The notes beneath the pieces are model-generated. The model was not told the origin of the DNA. It made no database searches and was given only the letters and a program-made list of their open reading frames with translations. A stretch of 64,000 nt of DNA from Pomphorhynchus laevis (taxonomy: Eukaryota; Acanthocephala; Palaeacanthocephala; Echinorhynchida; Pomphorhynchidae), in the NCBI GenBank assembly GCA_012934845.2, contig WNNJ02002228.1, positions 1 through 64,000 on the forward strand. Reading direction: 5' to 3'. Positions 58,991 to 64,000 of this stretch are shown here, piece after piece. The number at the start of each line of letters is the position of its first letter. The first letter of the stretch is position 1. Position numbers and translations under genes: made by a program.

Positions 58991-59290
58991 GTTGAAGAAG
59001 CTGGTTAGCCAGGGGACCGGGTCCCAGCTTTTTGCCTTAATACTACCGTATTAATCGGTATTATTAGGATTATCGTCCCTAATTGATTAATACCGGCAAT
59101 TATTCAATTCGTATGTTTTTACTTGTTGTATGATTTTGTTTTATGATTTTTCAACGGCCGGCATAGCTTGTGCTACGCCGATCGTCCCCTAGTTTGCGGA
59201 TAGGGGAATGATCTGCAGGTAGGCAAGTAAGCTGTGCTATAATTAAGCTTTGGCTTGATTATATCAAGCCGAAGCTAACTTTTGTTTTAT
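58991..59290. other. Hairpin-rich patch in coronin intron 3
   Basis: Three stem-forming segments lie close together: TCCCCTA...TAGGGGA near 59184-59210, AGCTTTGGCTTGA with TCAAGCCGAAGCT at 59246-59276, and GCCGGCATAGC/GCTACGCCG near 59157-59180. Composition is clearly less AT-rich than the flanks. No known RNA family is recognised. Confidence 0.5.
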
Positions 59291-59411
59291 GATTTTTTAC
59301 TTTTACGTTTTTATTTATTGTAAAATGTGTGGTAGGCATACTTTGTTTTCGGCATTTTCTTTTTCTTTTTAACTAGAAATGCGGGCACATGATGCTTGTA
59401 TTTTTGTATAA

Positions 59412-59855
59412 ATGCTGAAAATTCGAAAATGGCACATCCCTGCCATTCCCATCGCGGACACGTCCGGTAGCAATCACTCATGCAATAAAAAATCAATAAA
59501 TGAACTATATAACATAGTCATTCACTGGAGACCTAACCTGATCATTTTACCTCGATGTTCCGCTAGCAATGAGTTCATCAACATTTTAAGCAATTTTTAC
59601 GATAGGGCAGCCGACGACGTCAAGCGTACTGAAGTCGAGCTACGAACTGCAACAATTTTTTCTCAGTGTGTACTGCAAAGAATTCCCTCCAGAAAAATCA
59701 CTCTAATCCGTAAAACATTAGAACGCAGACTAGTATCCTGGAAGGCTAAAGATTTTGATGTAATTTTCGAAGAAGCACAGTTTATTCAAGACAACCTAAA
59801 GTTGCGACGTCCAACGAAGCGACTAAGCTGGATATCACAATATTTTTCATTTTAA
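59412..59855 (+). pseudogene. N-terminal piece of an RT element (same group as 28130-30870)
   Basis: An open stretch of 147 codons. It contains HWRPNLIILPRCSASNEFI, ATIFSQCVLQRIPSRKI and RRLVSWKAKDFDVIFEEAQF. This matches the region that precedes the RT in the TQGDP/FADDA element group (there RLALWRDGRLLDLMCEARI-like; the element at 30097-30387 has RLSLWRDQCLLDLM). No RT follows, so it is a 3'-truncated piece. It is on the coronin sense strand but not flanked by plausible splice sites. Confidence 0.6.
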
Positions 59856-60029
59856 AATTAATGAATTTTAAAATAATTAAATAATTAATTTTAAATAATG
59901 AATTTTGAAAATAATAGCATTAAACTAATTTTAATGCTATTTTTTCATTCTAAGAAATAATGTAATTGATAAATAGCTTTCAAACAGTTAAAAACAAATT
60001 GAAATTAGTTGTTCTCAGTGTGCTAGTTG

Positions 60030-60245
60030 TCAGCTCCTCGTCAGCAACAGTCTGCCTCCGTTAGATGTCGCGAGAACACTGGCTGCGTTGCCTCTCTGGA
60101 TGGCCAAACTCACATTCATGAGTAAATAAGAGTGCGCCCGATTATCTCTTGACTCGTTTTTTAATCTTCTGCCGATTTCACGGCAAAAAGATTTTGCAGA
60201 CTTATTCAGTGCCCCATATGTCTCGACCCCAAAGGGAATTAATGA
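60030..60245 (-). pseudogene. LINE-beta-type C-terminal fragment in coronin intron 3
   Basis: Minus-strand reading is uninterrupted from about 60240 to a stop at 60030: PFGVETYGALNKSAKSFC, then REIGRRLKN, and SYLLMNVSLAIQRGNAASVL near the end. This is the standard last block of LINE ORF2s related to LINE-beta (usually VSVAVQRGNAAAVLGT). It is better preserved than the copies at 10 and 17 kb but is a different copy, not a duplicate. Confidence 0.7.
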
Positions 60246-60989
60246 TTTTCTTATATGTATTATATATGTATTTTATATGTATTATATATTTGCTGATTTT
60301 CTTATATGCTTTTATTTCTTATATTTAACACATATGTGATCAAGAGATCATTGAATCAGTGCAGGTGATCATTTGATGGATTTCTTTATTTATTTTGTCA
60401 ATTTTATTAGATCACATTAGGTGATTTCGCAGAAGAAACCAGTTATTGTATCATTCCTTCTTTACTTCCAATTTTATACACTGGGATATCAGTATGTCAG
60501 GCAAAAATTTTGCATGCTGTTAGTCAAGATGTATAAAGTTGAAAGTAATGAAGGAATTATCGCAATAAATTATAGTTGACAGGTTTAAAAACGTTATAAA
60601 TTTATTGTCAAGAAGACGCTTAGAAATGAAGGATTTAAATGAGTTTCAAAAGGCCTCACAGTAAATAGAAGCATCATTCTAAGTAGACTTTACTAAAATA
60701 AAAATCATAAGTTATTTTCTTAATTTGCTTAGCCTAATTATCTTGGCATTTCCAACGTCATTAATCTCTAAGATCCGTTCGTAACAAATAAGGTGTTCTG
60801 TAAGGTACTATTTTAACTCAATAATATTTTCGTTGTTTTTGTTGTATTTATCGTGTTCGTCCTGTGAAGGATTGTCAGATGTTAGTTACAATTTGTACGC
60901 AGATGATTTCGTTATTATATATTTCATTAATTTATAAGAACAAAGAAATAAGTTTAATCACAAAAGTTCACAATATATGCAGAAAATGA

Positions 60990-61202
60990 TTATTTTCTAG
61001 TTTCAATGACGGCACAAGTTTTGTATAGTTTTTTGTTGCACGGTTGGCACCCATCACGTCCCAAAATACAATTTATTTTTCGGTAAATCGTATATATCGA
61101 ATCCCAAAAACAAAACATTAAGAGAATCAGATCATACATGATGTAAAATAGTCTATTGTAATAGTCAGGTGCAGAATTTGCCATGGGTTTATGTGGGCAC
61201 AA
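60990..61202 (-). CDS. Small hypothetical ORF antisense to coronin intron 3
   Basis: Seventy codons starting MCPHKPMANSAPDYYNR. Residues about 18-38 form a hydrophobic stretch (LFYIMYDLILLMFCFW), followed by a basic, Cys-containing tail (GRDGCQPCNKK). A single-pass membrane microprotein is possible. No family is recognised, and chance open frames of this length are expected in the window. Confidence 0.2.
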   Translation of the reverse strand: MCPHKPMANSAPDYYNRLFYIMYDLILLMFCFWDSIYTIYRKINCILGRDGCQPCNKKLYKTCAVIETRK

Positions 61203-61369
61203 ACATTTATTAACGTGTTTTAAAAACTATTTTTGTAATCTATTCTTTGAAAAAATTATAATCTATTATTTTCAACTATTTGTTTAAATAAAAACTATAA
61301 ATTATTGATTATTATTCCAACAAATTAAATTGTAAATTATTATTTATTTGAATGCTGCACTGACTTTAG

Positions 61370-61534
61370 ATTATTGTTTGGGACGTAAATTCGCTTCGCC
61401 CTGCAACAGCGTTTGGAGTGTTACCAGATATATGCTACAGCATTGGTTGGAACTATTCTGGTCAATTGTTAGGTTGCACAAACAAAGATAGAAAATTGCG
61501 AATCTTTGACGTTAGAGCAGAAAAAGTCGCAGTG
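61370..61534 (+). CDS. coro: Coronin, exon 4
   Basis: Fifty-five codons, residues 155-209. IIVWDVNSLRPATAF completes a WD blade, and GWNYSGQLLGCTNKDRKLRI matches the human SWNRDGSLFATTCKDKKLRV region. Acceptor CTTTAG|ATT, donor GTG|GTAAAC, phase 0. It follows a 3.36-kb intron filled with retroelement scraps. Confidence 0.92.
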
Positions 61535-62189
61535 GTAAACATTTATTAATTATAAATAAATAATTATTTATTAAAGTTATTAACTTTCAAATGGAAATTT
61601 ATTACTTATTTATATCTATGATATGAAGCTATACAATAGATAAAAATAATTAATAAAAACGTTAAAATTACATTAACCAGATTTAAGTAATATTTTTAGA
61701 TATCTACATTTTACGTAAATTCAAATCTTTTACATTATCAATTACTTTTTCTTAGCCCAGAAATATTTAACTTTTTCGAAGTAGATCAATTTAATGTATC
61801 AAAAGAATCCTCGACATTTATTTAGCTACATAGAACTGATTTAAATTTATTATAATAAACTTTCGACATCAACATAAATGTTATCAATAATTAAACAAAA
61901 ATAAATAATTAGCTGAAAATGATTAAAATTTTTAATTAAATTTTTTTATTGTTTACTAATATTTTAGTTTAATGATTTAGTTTCCATAAATTTGTTCACT
62001 ATGATGGGATATGTTTGTTAAAAATAATTGAAACATTATGGATTTTATCTCCAGTAAAACAATGCACATTTAATGATTGGATCAAGAAGAAATTTTCAAA
62101 TTTTAATTTGAATTCTATATTTCGATGGTTGCTTCAATGAAATTAAAAATGTTCATAGTTAGTCACAACAGTAATCTTCCAGTAATGGT

Positions 62190-62775
62190 TAATAAGACGA
62201 CAGTGGCCAAATTAATCTGAGACAAAATATGAACGCAGTGGTCAAATTAATATAGCATAAAATCATGTACCACTCCTGCTCTAGCCATCTAGCCGTTCAT
62301 TTTGACAGCTTTGTTATTTCGAAATCACAGGTAGATCCTGATATAACTGTTCCCCAGCTTATCTTTATAATCAATGGAAAGCTACATCCAGTTCATTATG
62401 TCTACTCACTTGTAGGGCTTCAGTACATGGTTATCATTAGAAATTAAAGAAATCGATAAAAATGAGTGTAACCTTTTATTATGCTGATTGCACAACGTTA
62501 GTCAGGCCAATTATGGTTGAACAATTATTGCCACTCATTTTTATTTTCTCACTATTTTATGTACATCGTCGAAATACGACAACGGTCAAATTAATCTCAC
62601 ACAAACATTGGTCAATGAATTTCACACAAACGGTGGTCAAATTAATCTCACACAAAATATGACGGCAGTGTTCAAATTAATATAACACTAGATATGACGG
62701 CCGTGGCCAATTTAATCTCACACAGAATATGAAGGCAGTGTTCAAATTAATATATCCCAAAATATGACGGCAATA
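62190..62775. repeat. ~36-bp tandem repeat in coronin intron 4
   Basis: Variants of ATATGACGGCAGTG followed by TCAAATTAATATAACAC recur about eight times, mainly at 62570-62775, with two outlying copies at 62200-62265. The units are diverged. Confidence 0.8.
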
Positions 62776-63185
62776 GTTAAAATATATTATAATATATTAA
62801 ATATAATATATTATATTATTATATATTTAATATTTTATTATATTTAATCTTCTATTATGGATACTTGATTTACTATTAGATGCGAGCACACAGTCACATC
62901 CTTCGAAGCTCAAAATGATATAGCATTGGAATCAGGCTGCATTACTGTATAACAACGGCGGACAAGCTTTCTGGGTATTGCCGACTTGAAGAATTAAATC
63001 AATTATTTATTACATTCACCAAATAATATGAATTGCAAAACATTTGTAAATCATACCATTAGGTTGACATTTTATTTTAAATGCCAAAACAAATTTGATG
63101 TTATTTTAATGTGATTATTTCTTAAACGTTTTAGTTTAATTTGGTAGATGTAATTCTAGATTTGAATTTTAATTATTCAATTTAG

Positions 63186-63305
63186 GAAGCACATGGACAC
63201 AGTGGAATTCGATCATCGAAGATATGCTTTCTAAAGGATGAACACATACTTCTCACGTGTGGATTTTCAAAGCATGGGAGTAGGCAGGTGGCACTATGGG
63301 ATATT
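63186..63305 (+). CDS. coro: Coronin, exon 5
   Basis: Forty codons, residues 210-249. EAHGHSGIRSSKICFLKD and TCGFSKHGSRQVALWDI correspond to the conserved GARPMRAIFLAD and GFSRMSERQLALWD segments of coronins. Acceptor TTTAG|GAA, donor ATT|GTAACT. Confidence 0.92.
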
Positions 63306-63362
63306 GTAACTTAATCATTTCAATCGCTCGGACAATTTAAATCTAATTCATCGTGTTTTTAG

Positions 63363-63467
63363 CGTGACATGTCTGAGTCATTGGCAATTAACATTGTGGA
63401 TCACGGCAGCGGTGTAATGCTTGTCCATTACGATCCCGATCTAGAAATAATTTATCTTATTGGAAAG
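63363..63467 (+). CDS. coro: Coronin, exon 6
   Basis: Thirty-five codons, residues 250-284. DHGSGVMLVHYDPDLEIIYL matches the [20 protein letters not shown] strand, and GK ends the exon before GTATAA. The preceding intron is 57 bases. The next residues (normally GDSSIRYFE) are not in the remaining 530 bases, so the following exon lies outside. Confidence 0.92.
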
Positions 63468-64000
63468 GTATAATATTGGAACACTTTGATTTGAAGTGCT
63501 AATTTACTGTCCAGCGTTCAACGCACTTTTAATAATCTTTTCTAAATATTTATATGAAATCCACCATATGAAATCCAAACACGCAGTAATTAGGGACGCA
63601 GAGTAAATTAATAAAATAAACAGAGTCATTTACGAACTTGCTTTATTTTAAATATAATTCAATTACACTGTCAAGAGAAAGAAAGCATTTTCATTGACGT
63701 AAAGAAATTTGTTTAAACCAAAAAATATATTAAATTAAATCAAGTATTTGTCGATACCGCAGTGCAGATTGCAAATAGTTGGTAGCAGGGCTATCGACAT
63801 TTAAGAATTATCAATAAATACCGCAAGGCAATTTATTTTTGATTTTGTTTTTTAATATATTAATTAAAATATAATATCATACCATTAGATATGATTTCAT
63901 TATGATTTCGATATATTTCATATGATATGATTATGCATAGTTTTAGCGTTTTAAAATGTTTTATAAAGGAGCACACAAAGACTAAATTCATAAAAACTGA
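63468..64000. other. Coronin intron 6, start
   Basis: Non-coding AT-rich sequence to the window edge; nothing recognised. Confidence 0.5.

Noticed and set aside
59412-59855. 147-codon plus-strand frame as an alternative coronin exon
   Set aside because: Its sequence matches the N-terminal block of an RT element, it does not resemble coronin, and it lacks suitable splice sites.

Overview
The window is AT-rich animal DNA, not bacterial. Spliced host genes with GT-AG introns and one probable GC-AG intron sit among long non-coding stretches, satellites, foldback repeats and many decayed retroelements. Three host genes can be supported. A coronin gene enters at the right end: six in-phase exons (56760-63467) encode the first 284 residues, and the gene runs off the window. 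A complete single-exon 7-transmembrane receptor lies at 39621-40592. The first coding exon of a PRA1-family (PRAF2/ARL6IP5-type) membrane protein lies at 37130-37314. The receptor type, the retroelement mix and the base composition fit an invertebrate; I cannot name the phylum.

Layout. 0-7.7 kb: several copies of one Penelope-like retroelement family in both orientations, with a 165-bp inverted repeat whose arms are 3.3 kb apart. 7.5-17.1 kb: a young tandem segmental duplication. Each unit carries a Penelope-like tail, a minus-strand LINE (here LINE-gamma) and a second minus-strand LINE (LINE-beta) whose putative 3' region holds an 81-bp hairpin tandem repeat, 4 copies in one unit and 8 in the other. 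17.1-24.4 kb: a nest in which LINE-beta pieces abut fossil Ty3/Gypsy fragments, and one Gypsy fragment is split by a long LINE (LINE-alpha, 19421-23267) with a clear 13-bp target-site duplication. 24.4-28.1 kb: AT-rich DNA with a degenerate ~130-bp repeat. 28.1-30.9 kb: a minus-strand reverse-transcriptase element with an N-terminal Cys-rich module. 31.2-33.1 kb: two decayed LINE-alpha pieces in opposite orientations.

33-44 kb is mostly non-coding and holds the two small host genes and a 191-bp near-perfect palindrome. 44.3-47.1 kb is a 194-bp satellite (14 almost identical units) that seems to have grown from an adjacent foldback element. 47.5-50.4 kb holds a Penelope-like fragment, a cluster of tRNA-derived SINE pieces in inverted order with a hammerhead-like sequence, and other RT fragments. 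50.4-56.7 kb is AT-rich with short tandem and foldback repeats. The coronin introns hold three more retroelement fragments, a hairpin-rich patch and a 36-bp tandem repeat.

The host genes do not form an evident functional unit. The main story is mobile-element turnover: nested insertion, recent tandem duplication, satellite birth from a MITE-like element, and repeats with conserved RNA-like hairpins. All family calls come from motifs read by eye in translation; boundaries without a target-site duplication are approximate.
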